Shown here: positions 34,122 through 42,762 of the stretch, in pieces | Numbering within the stretch: position 1 is the first letter of the stretch | Layout of the letters: every line of letters begins with the position of its first letter | DNA from: Lentisphaerota bacterium | GTDB taxonomy: Bacteria > Verrucomicrobiota > Lentisphaeria > Victivallales > SZUA-371 | Direction of reading: 5' to 3' | Length of the DNA: 44,610 nt | NCBI GenBank assembly: GCA_003246475.1 | Contig: QKAL01000024.1 | Span: forward strand, 1 to 44,610 | Notes under the pieces: generated by a model | Database searches by the model: none | The model's input: only the letters and a program-made list of their open reading frames with translations | What the model was told of the DNA's origin: nothing | Program-made: the position numbers and the translations under genes

Positions 34122-36420
34122 TATCACTTTCATCCTTAGGATATGCGATTCGTCCATGCAGCATTGTCGTCAATGTCTTGACAAAACTGTCCCGGACCTT
34201 TGCAAGTTCACCGATTGTCATGTCCGCGTCATCCAACTGCCGGTCGCGGATCCGCTTCCGGATCAACTCCCAGACCAGAGCCTCTATCTTGGCCGGCGTC
34301 GGCTTTTGCAGAGAACGCGAAGCCGCTTCACAGGCGTCAGCCAGACTGACGATCACCACTTCCTTTTCGTGCGGCAAAGGACCATGATAGCGGTATTCCC
34401 CTTCCATTACGGGCATATCCGGCGATTCCTCCAACGCCCGTTTGTAAAAATAAAACACAATATCTGTTCCGTGATGTTGCTCGATGGTATCACGAATTAT
34501 CTTCTTCAGTTTGAATTTAATGGCCATATCCACGCCTTCTTTGACGTGGTTAAGGATAATCAGGCTGCTCATCCGGGGATGGAGCTCCCGGTGCTTGTCA
34601 TTTCCGGCGGTATTTTCAGTAAAGTATTCCGGCTTAACCAGCTTGCCGATGTCATGGAACAGCGCTCCCACACGGGCCTTGATCGGGTTGGCGCCGATGG
34701 CCACCGCCCCCTGCTCCGCCAGCGTCGCCACCATCAGACTGTGGTGAAAAGTACCGGGAGCCTGCAGCTGCAACTGCTTCAACAACGGATGATTATAGTC
34801 GCAAAGCACCAGCAGTGCCATATTAGTGCTGACATTGAACGTAAACTCCAGCAGGAACAGCAACAGCAGCGCCGCAATCGCCGTGACAATGGCATTTACC
34901 CCGGCATAAATTGGAGTGTAAGCCGAAGAAAAACTCAATTTCATATATAATTGGTTGTCCAGCAGCATCCAACAAATGAAAACCGTCAGAAAAGTACGAA
35001 AGAAAAATGACTTGTAATTGGTCGAATAGCGCACGGAAAACCCGGCGATGGCACTGACGATCATTCCTTTCAGGACCAGTTCGAACGAATCGCCCAGCAT
35101 CAATGCCGCGATTACCGCAACAAAAAAACCGGCATATACCGCAACCCTTAACCCGATCGTCACCGATAACAACACGGATGCCAGTGCCAAAGGCAATACA
35201 TCCTTACTCCAGCGCGGCGCCAGACTCAATGCCGGACTCAGGGCATCGAATACCGCCAGCGCACCATAATTGCACATCACCGCGATCATGACCGTCGTTC
35301 CAATCACCCAGATCTTCTGATTGCTGCGTGCCACCTCTGGGTGAATGTGATAGATATAGATCGCAGTAATTCCCATCAGTAGAAGACAGATTACCGCCAT
35401 GCGCGGAAACCTCGCCCAAATATCCAAACTCTGGTGCAGCTCCTTAACCATCTGTCGGTGCTGCTTCAGGATTTCAAGAGTCCGCGCCGTCACCTTTTCT
35501 CCACGACGGATAATAGGCTGTTCTTTAGTAAAACGCAAACTAACAGCAGGAACTTTTGCCGCTTCCTCGTCCTGTGACTCCTCGGTCTGCTTCTGCGCAA
35601 AAGTCAAATCGCCTTCATCACCGATAATCGCCAGGCTCAGAGAATTCAACGCATCAATAAAATCTTTTCGGTCACTGCCGGAGTAATACTTCAAAACCCC
35701 CTCGGATAACTGCAGAGCTGCCACATCCGGAGTCGTCATGTCAACCAGAGAACGCGGCTGCAGGCGCCGGTTTTTGGCATCAATAATCCGGATTGACTGC
35801 CCGACTTTCTTGCTGTCCTTATCGCTTTGCCCCATTATGCCGTTTTCCAGGACGATGGAAAGCGACTGAAGATATTTTTCTTTCTGTTCCGGACTTTCAA
35901 CCAAATGATATAATGCCGCCGTCCCTCCGGGTGGAATCTTGTTAAGAATCTCCTCGGCTACGCCCTTCTCCTCCAAAGGCAACGGCTTTCCGCTCCGGGT
36001 TGCCCGATAGCGTTTTTCAAGTACATTCAAAATCCGGTCGGCAAGTTCCAGGCTGTGGGTCACGCGATAACTCGATACCTTGTAGAATAAAGGAGCCCTG
36101 TCACGGGCTTCCCGCCGCAATGCCTCGGTGGCCGCCACATCCTCAAAAGCAAAATCTACGTCAGCAAAAACCGTCGTCGGGGCCTGCTGATTTTCCACCA
36201 GCGTAATCTCTTCGATATCATCTTTTCGCAAAGTAAGAATCGCCACGCAGACACACCACACGGCAATAAGCATCACCACGGCCAGAAAGATCGACTTTTC
36301 CGCCACGGTCGCCAACGTATCGTCGGAGGTAAGCCGCTTACGTGACCCGATGTAACCTTTCCGCCCCAGCATGCGCTGGCTGCGCTTCCGAGAAATAAAC
36401 GAACGCAAAAACGAGATCAT
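34036..36420 (-). CDS. 7TM-HD (PgpH-type) phosphohydrolase
   Basis: A 794-residue protein: one N-terminal helix (about 45-65), a long extracytoplasmic 7TMR-HDED domain (about 75-340), seven membrane helices (about 345-530), and a cytoplasmic HD domain with HDIGK near residue 587 and later HH in IEQHHGTD. The family includes Listeria PgpH, which hydrolyses cyclic di-AMP; cyclic dinucleotide turnover is therefore likely but inferred. It sits between phoH and ybeY, the common bacterial order phoH-(7TM-HD)-ybeY. Its start overlaps the phoH stop by four bases. The C-terminal tail is low-complexity and charged. Confidence 0.92.
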   Translation of the reverse strand: MISFLRSFISRKRSQRMLGRKGYIGSRKRLTSDDTLATVAEKSIFLAVVMLIAVWCVCVAILTLRKDDIEEITLVENQQAPTTVFADVDFAFEDVAATEALRREARDRAPLFYKVSSYRVTHSLELADRILNVLEKRYRATRSGKPLPLEEKGVAEEILNKIPPGGTAALYHLVESPEQKEKYLQSLSIVLENGIMGQSDKDSKKVGQSIRIIDAKNRRLQPRSLVDMTTPDVAALQLSEGVLKYYSGSDRKDFIDALNSLSLAIIGDEGDLTFAQKQTEESQDEEAAKVPAVSLRFTKEQPIIRRGEKVTARTLEILKQHRQMVKELHQSLDIWARFPRMAVICLLLMGITAIYIYHIHPEVARSNQKIWVIGTTVMIAVMCNYGALAVFDALSPALSLAPRWSKDVLPLALASVLLSVTIGLRVAVYAGFFVAVIAALMLGDSFELVLKGMIVSAIAGFSVRYSTNYKSFFFRTFLTVFICWMLLDNQLYMKLSFSSAYTPIYAGVNAIVTAIAALLLLFLLEFTFNVSTNMALLVLCDYNHPLLKQLQLQAPGTFHHSLMVATLAEQGAVAIGANPIKARVGALFHDIGKLVKPEYFTENTAGNDKHRELHPRMSSLIILNHVKEGVDMAIKFKLKKIIRDTIEQHHGTDIVFYFYKRALEESPDMPVMEGEYRYHGPLPHEKEVVIVSLADACEAASRSLQKPTPAKIEALVWELIRKRIRDRQLDDADMTIGELAKVRDSFVKTLTTMLHGRIAYPKDESDNEDDLFMASKKISAAEPPTDKKDDTTGS

Positions 36421-37391
36421 GAACGTCTGGCCTCCCCGTGCGCCTCATATGCGCTGATAATCTTTTCCACCAGTCCGTGGCGAACCACGTCCTTTTTGGA
36501 GAAAGTAATGAATCCGATCTCCTTGATATGCTTCAGTACCTCTCTGGCCTCGACAAGTCCGGACGTCTGATTGGGCGGCAAGTCGGTCTGAGTCGGATCC
36601 CCGGTAATTACACATTGAGAATCAAACCCCAGACGGGTGAGAAACATCAACATCTGATCGGGGGTAGTATTCTGCGCTTCATCAAGAATTACAAAGGCAT
36701 TGTTCAACGTACGGCCGCGCATAAAAGCCAGTGGCGCCACTTCGATCACATTCTTGGCAATCAATTGCGCCGCTTCATCAAATTCCAACATATCATACAA
36801 CGCATCATAAAGCGGTCGCAGATACGGCATGATCTTCTCTTCCAGATTTCCGGGGAGAAATCCCAATGCTTCTCCGGCTTCGCGTGCCGGACGGGTCAGG
36901 ATAATCCGGCTGTAGTTCCCTTGAAGCAATTCGGAGACCGCCATCGCCATGGCAAGATATGTCTTCCCGGTCCCTGCCGGTCCCACCCCGAACACAATGT
37001 CTTTGTTGCGGATGTTTTCCAGATATTCAAGTTGAGCCCGGGAACGGGGAATCACATCCCGCTTACGCGGACTGACTTTAATCCGGTTGGAATAGAGGCG
37101 CTGCAGGTCATGGCCGCTGTCCTTGCGGAACATCGCCACAACATGTTCAAAATCATGTTGCTCCAGAAACTTTTCCCGTAAGTTATAGACCCGGATAAGT
37201 TCCTGAAAAAATTTTAAGGCGTTATCCAGGCATTCGCGGGAGTCAGCAGAAACCTTAACCCATGGGTCGCGGGCGACCAGCCGTACAGAGCACAGCGTTT
37301 CGACCGTTTTCAGATTTCTGGTGATATTCCCGGCAAAAACACCATTAAGGGTAACGCCGTTTTCCAGATATATTTTTTCTTCTTCAATCAT
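36417..37391 (-). CDS. phoH: PhoH-family ATPase
   Basis: A 324-residue PhoH-like protein: a short KH-like N-terminal region, then Walker A GPAGTGKT near residue 138, ILTRPAREAGEALGFLPG, FMRGRTLNNAFVILDEAQN with Walker B, and TGDPTQTDLP. PhoH proteins are P-loop ATPases related to superfamily 1 helicases and are linked to RNA processing together with YbeY. It overlaps the 7TM-HD gene start by four bases and follows the LysM lipoprotein gene by 15 bases, so these genes probably form one operon running to the corC-like gene. Confidence 0.95.
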   Translation of the reverse strand: MIEEEKIYLENGVTLNGVFAGNITRNLKTVETLCSVRLVARDPWVKVSADSRECLDNALKFFQELIRVYNLREKFLEQHDFEHVVAMFRKDSGHDLQRLYSNRIKVSPRKRDVIPRSRAQLEYLENIRNKDIVFGVGPAGTGKTYLAMAMAVSELLQGNYSRIILTRPAREAGEALGFLPGNLEEKIMPYLRPLYDALYDMLEFDEAAQLIAKNVIEVAPLAFMRGRTLNNAFVILDEAQNTTPDQMLMFLTRLGFDSQCVITGDPTQTDLPPNQTSGLVEAREVLKHIKEIGFITFSKKDVVRHGLVEKIISAYEAHGEARRS

Positions 37392-37406
37392 TGGCGGAGA
37401 TTAAAA

Positions 37407-37919
37407 TCAGAGCGCCGGCACAGTAAGAACAGTCCCGACCTTGAGTTTGTTGGGATCTGAAATCTTATCTTTGTTGGCATCCCGGATAATCCGCCACTTG
37501 GTTGCACTTCCATAAAAAGACTTGGCAATGCCACCCAGCGTGTCGCCTTTCTTGACCGTGTAGGACTTGGGCTCCGCTTTGACCGGCGCCGTAATATCGT
37601 TATCCGGCAATTCAGTCAAAGGCTGCAACGGCAACAGATTGGGTTCCGGCTGTTTCTCAAAAGAGACAATTTCCGGAATAGTATTCCCAGGCGCAGCAGA
37701 AGAACCCGCCGGCTGATTCTGGGAAGTCGACTCGTCAACTTCAGACCCCTGCTGTTCCACCGGAGGAATAGTCTTCGCCGGGGCCCAGCTCGGGTATGAC
37801 TTCTTAACATAGCCTTCCCATTGCGTTTCCTTTTGCCCATAAGGACTTTGAGCTAATTGGGGACCGCAACCGTAACCGATTACCGCAAGACCCAATACCG
37901 CCAACCAGACTTTTCTCAT
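37407..37919 (-). CDS. LysM-domain lipoprotein
   Basis: A 170-residue protein with a lipoprotein signal (KVWLAVLGLAVIGYGC, Cys18), a Pro/Gln/Ser-rich linker (about 40-110) and one LysM domain (about 118-168; SYTVKKGDTLGGIAKSFYG, VGTVLTVPAL). LysM binds peptidoglycan, so the protein probably tethers a membrane to the wall. It has no catalytic domain. It lies between the fab cluster and phoH on the same strand, with 22 bases to fabF and 15 to phoH, so it may be read through from either. Confidence 0.88.
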   Translation of the reverse strand: MRKVWLAVLGLAVIGYGCGPQLAQSPYGQKETQWEGYVKKSYPSWAPAKTIPPVEQQGSEVDESTSQNQPAGSSAAPGNTIPEIVSFEKQPEPNLLPLQPLTELPDNDITAPVKAEPKSYTVKKGDTLGGIAKSFYGSATKWRIIRDANKDKISDPNKLKVGTVLTVPAL

Positions 37920-37941
37920 GTTCGTATTCCTTTACGTTATA

Positions 37942-39198
37942 TCAGCCTTGGAAATGTTTCAGGATCAATGCCCCGTTATGACCGCCAAAACCGAGATTAC
38001 CGTTGATCGCATAACGAATCCGCTTTTCACGGGCCACGTTAGGTACATAGTCAAGATCGCAATCCGGATCGGGAGTCTCATAATTGATCGTAGGCGGAAC
38101 AACCCCATACTTCAACGCCATAGCGCAGGCAATCGTCTCAAAAGCGCCAGCCGCGCCGAGGCCGTGTCCCGTAACCCCTTTGGTACTGCTGATAAAGGTC
38201 TTTCTCGCGTTGTCCTCGCCGAGAGCCAACTTAATAGCCATGGTTTCGAACTTGTCGTTAAGTTCAGTACTGGTTCCATGGGCATTAATATAGTCGATTT
38301 CCGAACCATCGATTCCGGCATGCTTCATGGCATTGGTAATGGCGCGGGCCATACCTTTGCCTTCCGGATGCGGGGAAGTAATATGATATGCGTCACCAGT
38401 ACAACCGTAGCCGACGATTTCGGCAATGATGTTGGCGCCGCGCTTTTTCGCGTGTTCAAGTTCTTCGATGACCAATGCACCTGCACCTTCAGACATGACA
38501 AAACCATCACGGCCCGCGTCAAAGGGACGGCTGGCGTGTAGCGGATCGTCGTTCCGGGTACTCATCGCTTTCATGGAACAGAACCCGGCCATGCCGATCT
38601 GAGTAATGGAAGCTTCGGAGCCGCCAGTCAACATCACATCAGCGTCACCGCGTTTGATCATCCAGTAGGATTCGCCAATCGAATGGCAAGCAGTCGCACA
38701 GGCAGTAACAATACCCATGTTCGGGCCCTGAGCATTATAACGCATAGCCAGGTTCCCGGAGTTGATATCGATAATCATCATCGGGATAAGCAGCGGGGAT
38801 ATGCGCGAAGGACCTTTATCAACCATAGTCTGGATCTCTTCGGTCAGGGTTCCCAGGCCACCGATCCCACTGCTGAGAACTACACCTATACGAGCAGGGT
38901 CCATCACATCTTCCACGTTGTTTGACAACCCAGCCTGACTCATGGCTTCGTCGGCTGCCGCTACGGCATATTGAGTAAAGAGGTCCAGACGTTTGGCTTC
39001 TTTTCTGGACATGTATTTTTCCACATCAAAATCTTTTACCTCTCCACCAATCTGGGTACGGTATTCCGAGGCGTCAAAGCGGGTAATCCGGCTCAGACCG
39101 CAACGGCCGTTAACCAAAGCGCTCCAGAAATCGGCGACATTATTGCCGACACATGAAATCACACCAGTTCCGGTTATAACTACGCGTCTTTCAGTCAT
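37942..39198 (-). CDS. fabF: 3-oxoacyl-ACP synthase II
   Basis: A 418-residue KAS II. The Cys-His-His triad is clear: VTACATACHS, NAHGTSTELND and TKGVTGHGLGAAG. It elongates acyl-ACP with malonyl-ACP and controls the unsaturated/saturated balance. The ATG at 39198 has GAGG upstream. It is last in fabD-fabG-acpP-fabF, but a rho-independent terminator lies between acpP and this start with only 23 bases in between, so fabF should depend on read-through. Confidence 0.97.
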   Translation of the reverse strand: MTERRVVITGTGVISCVGNNVADFWSALVNGRCGLSRITRFDASEYRTQIGGEVKDFDVEKYMSRKEAKRLDLFTQYAVAAADEAMSQAGLSNNVEDVMDPARIGVVLSSGIGGLGTLTEEIQTMVDKGPSRISPLLIPMMIIDINSGNLAMRYNAQGPNMGIVTACATACHSIGESYWMIKRGDADVMLTGGSEASITQIGMAGFCSMKAMSTRNDDPLHASRPFDAGRDGFVMSEGAGALVIEELEHAKKRGANIIAEIVGYGCTGDAYHITSPHPEGKGMARAITNAMKHAGIDGSEIDYINAHGTSTELNDKFETMAIKLALGEDNARKTFISSTKGVTGHGLGAAGAFETIACAMALKYGVVPPTINYETPDPDCDLDYVPNVAREKRIRYAINGNLGFGGHNGALILKHFQG

Positions 39199-39221
39199 TT
39201 ATAACCTCATTTCGGGTTAAT

Positions 39222-39259
39222 AAAAAAGATGGGTCACTCCATCGGTGAAATGACCCATC
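39222..39259 (-). terminator. Terminator/attenuator between acpP and fabF
   Basis: On the - strand GATGGGTCA (39251-39259) pairs with TGACCCATC (39228-39236) around a 14-base loop and is followed by T6 (39222-39227). It begins 20 bases after the acpP stop. It would let acpP be transcribed more than fabF, which fits the high demand for ACP. Confidence 0.85.
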
Positions 39260-39279
39260 CGCAAAATCAAGTAGAGAAA

Positions 39280-39516
39280 TTATGCCTGCTTAGATTCAAT
39301 GTACTTGATGGCATCACCGACGGCGGTGAGCTTTTCTGCATCTTCGTCAGGAATATCAGAACCGAATTCTTCTTCCAGCGCCATAACCAGTTCAACCTGG
39401 TCGAGAGAGTCAGCGCCGAGATCTTCGATAAATTTAGCTTCCGGAACTACCTGATCCTCAGAAACACCCAACTGCTCTACTACGATGGCCTTAACTTTAT
39501 CTGCGATTGAAGACAT
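39280..39516 (-). CDS. acpP: Acyl carrier protein
   Basis: A 78-residue acidic ACP. The phosphopantetheine serine is in [18 protein letters not shown]. It carries growing acyl chains to FabD, FabG, FabF and lipid A or phospholipid acyltransferases. CAGGAGC lies upstream of the ATG. It is third in the fab cluster and is followed by a strong terminator. Confidence 0.98.
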   Translation of the reverse strand: MSSIADKVKAIVVEQLGVSEDQVVPEAKFIEDLGADSLDQVELVMALEEEFGSDIPDEDAEKLTAVGDAIKYIESKQA

Positions 39517-39633
39517 TATATATGCTCCTGTTTTGTTAATTTTTATTTTCCAGTTTTATCAACTGTCATACAATGCGACTAAATCTTAAAAAAATCAAAT
39601 TAAAAATGCATTATTGACATAATTTTTTGCAAA

Positions 39634-40386
39634 TTACATCAACAATCCCCCGTCGATATTGATAACCTGACCGGTTACGTAATCAGAATCGGGGCTGCAG
39701 AGGAAGTAAACCACATTGGCCACATCCGCCGGAGAACCCGAGCGCTTCATCGGCACAACCGTCAGGAACGCGTCCGTGGCGGCTTCCGACAACGCCTTGG
39801 TCATATCCGTCATAATATAACCCGGCGCAACAGCATTGCAACCGATATTACGGGAAGCAAATTCCTTTGCCGTTGTTTTGGTCAGACCGATAACCCCGGC
39901 TTTGGAAGCCGAATAGTTGGCCTGGCCGGCATTGCCCATGCGACCGACAACCGAAGCAACATTGACAATCTTACCATATTTATTCTTCATCATCGGACGG
40001 ATCGAAGCCTTGGTGAAGTTGAACGTCCCCTTAAGGTTGACATTCATAACCAGATCCCACTCCTCTTCCGTCATCCGCATCATCAGGTTATCGCGGGTAA
40101 CCCCGGCGTTGTTAACCAGAATATCGATCGAACCGAAATGATCCACCACTGCCTTGACCGTAGCCTCGGCATCCGCCAATTTGGCAACATTTGCCGCATA
40201 GGCTTGAGCTTCAACACCTTTAGCCTTGAACTCTTCAGCGGTCTGCTGCGCAACTTCAAGCATGATGTCAACGATCGCCAGCTTGGCGCCTTCTTCCGCG
40301 AGACGTTCGCAGATCGCCTTACCGATTCCGCGAGCACCCCCGGTCACCAGGGCCACTTTCCCTTCCAATCTCTTTGCACACCCCAT
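39634..40386 (-). CDS. fabG: 3-oxoacyl-ACP reductase
   Basis: A 250-residue short-chain dehydrogenase. The NADP motif is TGGARGIGKA, NNAG is present (VNNAGVTRDNLMMRM, typical of FabG), and the catalytic Ser-Tyr-Lys lie in NVASVVGRMGNAGQANYSASK. It ends PDSDYVTGQVINIDGGLLM, the usual FabG C-terminus. It reduces 3-oxoacyl-ACP in fatty acid elongation. GGAAGGA precedes the ATG. A 117-base AT-rich gap separates it from acpP and could hold an acpP promoter, though I could not settle on one. Confidence 0.96.
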   Translation of the reverse strand: MGCAKRLEGKVALVTGGARGIGKAICERLAEEGAKLAIVDIMLEVAQQTAEEFKAKGVEAQAYAANVAKLADAEATVKAVVDHFGSIDILVNNAGVTRDNLMMRMTEEEWDLVMNVNLKGTFNFTKASIRPMMKNKYGKIVNVASVVGRMGNAGQANYSASKAGVIGLTKTTAKEFASRNIGCNAVAPGYIMTDMTKALSEAATDAFLTVVPMKRSGSPADVANVVYFLCSPDSDYVTGQVINIDGGLLM

Positions 40387-40447
40387 AACAATATCCTTCC
40401 AGTTAGAGTTATGATATCAGCTAATTTTAAACTGTTACTTAATAAAA

Positions 40448-41368
40448 TCAAACACTGAACGCCGCCAACTGCTCAGCCGTCCCAATATTGAATGCCGGAA
40501 CATTCGCGTCGATACGCTTCATAAGCCCGGTCAATACATTACCCGGACCAAACTCGATAACGGCATCCCCTCCCTGAGCGATCAGCGTACGGACACAGTC
40601 ATCCCAGCGAACGCTTCCGGCCACCTGGCTTACCAGATTGCGGCGGATCTCAGCAACTCCTCCGGTTGTCACCGCACCGGTAAAGTTCTGCGCCAGCGGC
40701 AACTGAGGATCGACCATGACAGTCGCATCCAGTACCGGACCAAGCTGGCTTCCGGCCCAGGCCATCAGCCGCGAATGATATGCTCCGGCAACCTTAAGCG
40801 GAATAACCTTACGCAAACCGCGATCCTTCAACAGCGACACAGCGTGTTCCACCTTTATGGCTTCACCGCTGATCACCACCTGACCGGGACAGTTGTAGTT
40901 TGCCACATCAATATCACATTCCAGGCACACGGCACGAATGATATCAAGATCACCCCCGAGCACGCTGGCCATTCCGCCTACCGTCTCACGACAAGCCTGA
41001 TCCATCAACTCGCCCCGACGGGCAACCAGCTTCAGGCCATCGACAAAGTCAAACACTCCGGAAGCCTGCAGTGCAGCGAACTCGCCAAGGCTCAGCCCGG
41101 CACAGCCGACCGGACTTATTGCCGGAAATTTCTCCCGGAATGCCGCCAGGCAAGCACAACTCATGGTATAAATCGCCGGCTGACAGAAACGGCTCTCCTT
41201 GAGCTTGTCCTCCGGGCCGTTAAAGCAGACATCGCTTACAGACCAATCCATTGTTTTGTCCGCCAGCTCAAATACAGCGGCAGCAGCCCGACTGGCATCA
41301 CAAATATCTTTTCCCATTCCGACCGACTGAGCCCCCTGGCCGGAAAATACAAACACCGGTTTCATCAT
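40448..41368 (-). CDS. fabD: Malonyl-CoA:ACP transacylase
   Basis: A 306-residue FabD: FVFSGQGAQSVGMGKD at the start, nucleophile motif GLSLGEFAAL, catalytic His in GAYHSRLM, and the arginine pocket ARRGELMDQA. It moves malonate from CoA to ACP. I chose ATG 41368 because AAGGG sits ten bases upstream; the frame extends to 41422, but the added residues (MKLLMARKTIKRFKGFLS) are basic and outside the family. It is the first gene of the fab cluster. A promoter (41460-41488) and a small palindrome (41423-41435) lie upstream. Confidence 0.95.
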   Translation of the reverse strand: MMKPVFVFSGQGAQSVGMGKDICDASRAAAAVFELADKTMDWSVSDVCFNGPEDKLKESRFCQPAIYTMSCACLAAFREKFPAISPVGCAGLSLGEFAALQASGVFDFVDGLKLVARRGELMDQACRETVGGMASVLGGDLDIIRAVCLECDIDVANYNCPGQVVISGEAIKVEHAVSLLKDRGLRKVIPLKVAGAYHSRLMAWAGSQLGPVLDATVMVDPQLPLAQNFTGAVTTGGVAEIRRNLVSQVAGSVRWDDCVRTLIAQGGDAVIEFGPGNVLTGLMKRIDANVPAFNIGTAEQLAAFSV

Positions 41369-41422
41369 TGATAAAAAACCCTTAAATCGCTTTATTGTCT
41401 TTCTTGCCATAAGCAACTTCAA

Positions 41423-41435
41423 CCGTTGTCAACGG
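41423..41435. promoter_or_regulatory. 13-bp palindrome in the fabD leader
   Basis: CCGTTG-T-CAACGG, perfect six-base arms around one base, located roughly +18 to +30 from the predicted fabD transcription start. It could be an operator for a fatty-acid-synthesis regulator; it does not match the FapR or FabR sites I know. Confidence 0.4.
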
Positions 41436-41459
41436 CTGCCATCCGGATACAAAGTTCAT

Positions 41460-41488
41460 AATCTACATGACTGTCGGGAAAAATGCAA
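41460..41488 (-). promoter_or_regulatory. Predicted fab-cluster promoter
   Basis: On the - strand TTGCAT (41483-41488) and TAGATT (41460-41465) are 17 bases apart, downstream of the cheY terminator and about 92 bases ahead of the fabD start. Confidence 0.6.
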
Positions 41489-41563
41489 ATTCATTATGCG
41501 ACAAAAGCACTTCTCGACCCGGCTCCCCAATCACAAAAAACTATTAATCAAAGCATTACAAAT

Positions 41564-41602
41564 AAAAAAAGGACTGCCATACACCTATGACAATCCCTTT
41601 TT
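41564..41602 (-). terminator. Terminator after cheY
   Basis: On the - strand AAAAGGGATTG pairs imperfectly with CAGTCCTTTTTTT around a loop, ending in a T7 run (41564-41570). It begins about 25 bases after the cheY stop. The stem contains mismatches or G-U pairs, so efficiency is uncertain; the A-rich other side makes it possibly bidirectional. Confidence 0.65.
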
Positions 41603-41626
41603 CTTCATAAAAAATCTCACCAGAAA

Positions 41627-41989
41627 TCAACCCAGAAACGGTTTGACTTTGGCCACGAACGCATCCTGAGCGAAAGGCTTCACCAAGTAATTATTGGCAC
41701 CGTTTTTGATTGCCTCCATCACCGCGCTCTTTTCAGCCACCGAGGTGCACATGACCACCGGAATCGTCTTGGTAATGGCACGAATGGCAACCAAAGTCTC
41801 AATCCCATTCATCTCCGGCATATTCATGTCGCAAAGAACCAGATTAACTTCATAATTAAAATCGGAAAGCACTTTCATGGCTTCTTTGCCGTTATTGGCT
41901 TCCAGAATATCGCTGTAGCCCATTTCGGTCAGGAGCCGCCGCTGTATTTTCCGCATGGTAGCGGAATCGTCGACCAATAAAATTCTCAT
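41627..41989 (-). CDS. CheY-like single-domain response regulator
   Basis: A 120-residue receiver domain and nothing else. Acidic pocket D7/D8, phosphoacceptor D54 in LVLCDMNMP, T82 in VMCTSVAE and K104 in YLVKPF are all present. Such proteins act by binding a partner when phosphorylated. It overlaps the CheX-like gene by four bases (ATGA), so the likely pair is a regulator and its phosphatase. No cheA, receptor or flagellar gene is in the window, so the output could be pili or another target. Confidence 0.93.
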   Translation of the reverse strand: MRILLVDDSATMRKIQRRLLTEMGYSDILEANNGKEAMKVLSDFNYEVNLVLCDMNMPEMNGIETLVAIRAITKTIPVVMCTSVAEKSAVMEAIKNGANNYLVKPFAQDAFVAKVKPFLG

Positions 41990-42447
41990 GCTTCCTCCAT
42001 CAGAATCATAGCTTTAAATTCGCCCCAATCCGGAAAAACCATCGGAATGGAGATAAATCTTATCCCTTCACGGATATGGGTCTGATGCTGTCCGGCCATA
42101 ACAGTAGGCAAAGCCAGCTGGAATTTCTTTTCCTCAACCTTGGCGGCAAAAGCCCCGGCAATAATATTGAGGATCTCTCCGAACCCGTCCATCAGGTCGT
42201 CATTGATCTCATTAATCTCTTCCATAATAAACGCGCCGATGAGTTTTTGAGCGATTTCGGACTTCATTGAGATCATGATATCGCCTTTACAGGCTCCGGT
42301 CAAACCGATGATCCCCAAAACATCGTCGCTCCGAAAAGTCTTCGGAGTCGGAATGATTTCAGGTTTGCCACTCAGCTCCGGCTCTACACCACACATCGAA
42401 CTGAACGTTTCAATCACGGACTCAATACAAGGGGTCTCATAATCCAT
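41986..42447 (-). CDS. CheX-like (CheC/CheX/FliY family) phosphatase
   Basis: A 153-residue CheX-like protein. The single active-site motif E91-xx-N94 lies in MDGFGEILNIIAG, matching the E-x-x-N of CheX, with GDIMISMKSEIAQKLI before it. CheX dephosphorylates CheY-P. ATG 42447 was chosen because AAGGAG lies ten bases upstream and the family starts there; the frame can extend to 42567, adding 40 residues without obvious similarity. It is coupled to the cheY-like gene by overlapping codons. Confidence 0.82.
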   Translation of the reverse strand: MDYETPCIESVIETFSSMCGVEPELSGKPEIIPTPKTFRSDDVLGIIGLTGACKGDIMISMKSEIAQKLIGAFIMEEINEINDDLMDGFGEILNIIAGAFAAKVEEKKFQLALPTVMAGQHQTHIREGIRFISIPMVFPDWGEFKAMILMEEA

Positions 42448-42762
42448 TTTTTCCCAGACTCCTTCCAGAATATTATTATGTAACTGCCTATCCCAATGCC
42501 GGGACAGCATCATACCGCCAACACCGGGCTTATGAGTTAAAATATAATCACAATCTGAAATTTTCAATAAATAATACTCTATACATTCAGAGAATAATAT
42601 AAAATTTCCATGTTTTTTTCTTCACTACCACCATTATCAACCGCAATAATAATGACTTTTTTAGCATTACCGCCACTCGCGCCATAGAAATATCGCCCAT
42701 CATAATATAAGATAATTATGTTATCAATCATTACGAACAAACTTACGCTGAAAGGGGGCGCC
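42448..42762. other. Divergent intergenic region between cheX-like gene and nnr
   Basis: About 315 bases that should hold the promoters of two divergent units. The part up to 42567 could be an N-terminal extension of the CheX-like frame. The rest is AT-rich. A 50-codon - strand frame (42579-42731) is present but has no ribosome binding site, and overlapping alternatives exist, so I do not call it a gene. Confidence 0.45.

Noticed and set aside
42579-42731. Possible 50-codon gene upstream of cheX on the - strand
   Set aside because: No ribosome binding site, competing overlapping frames and AT-driven composition; not enough to support a gene.
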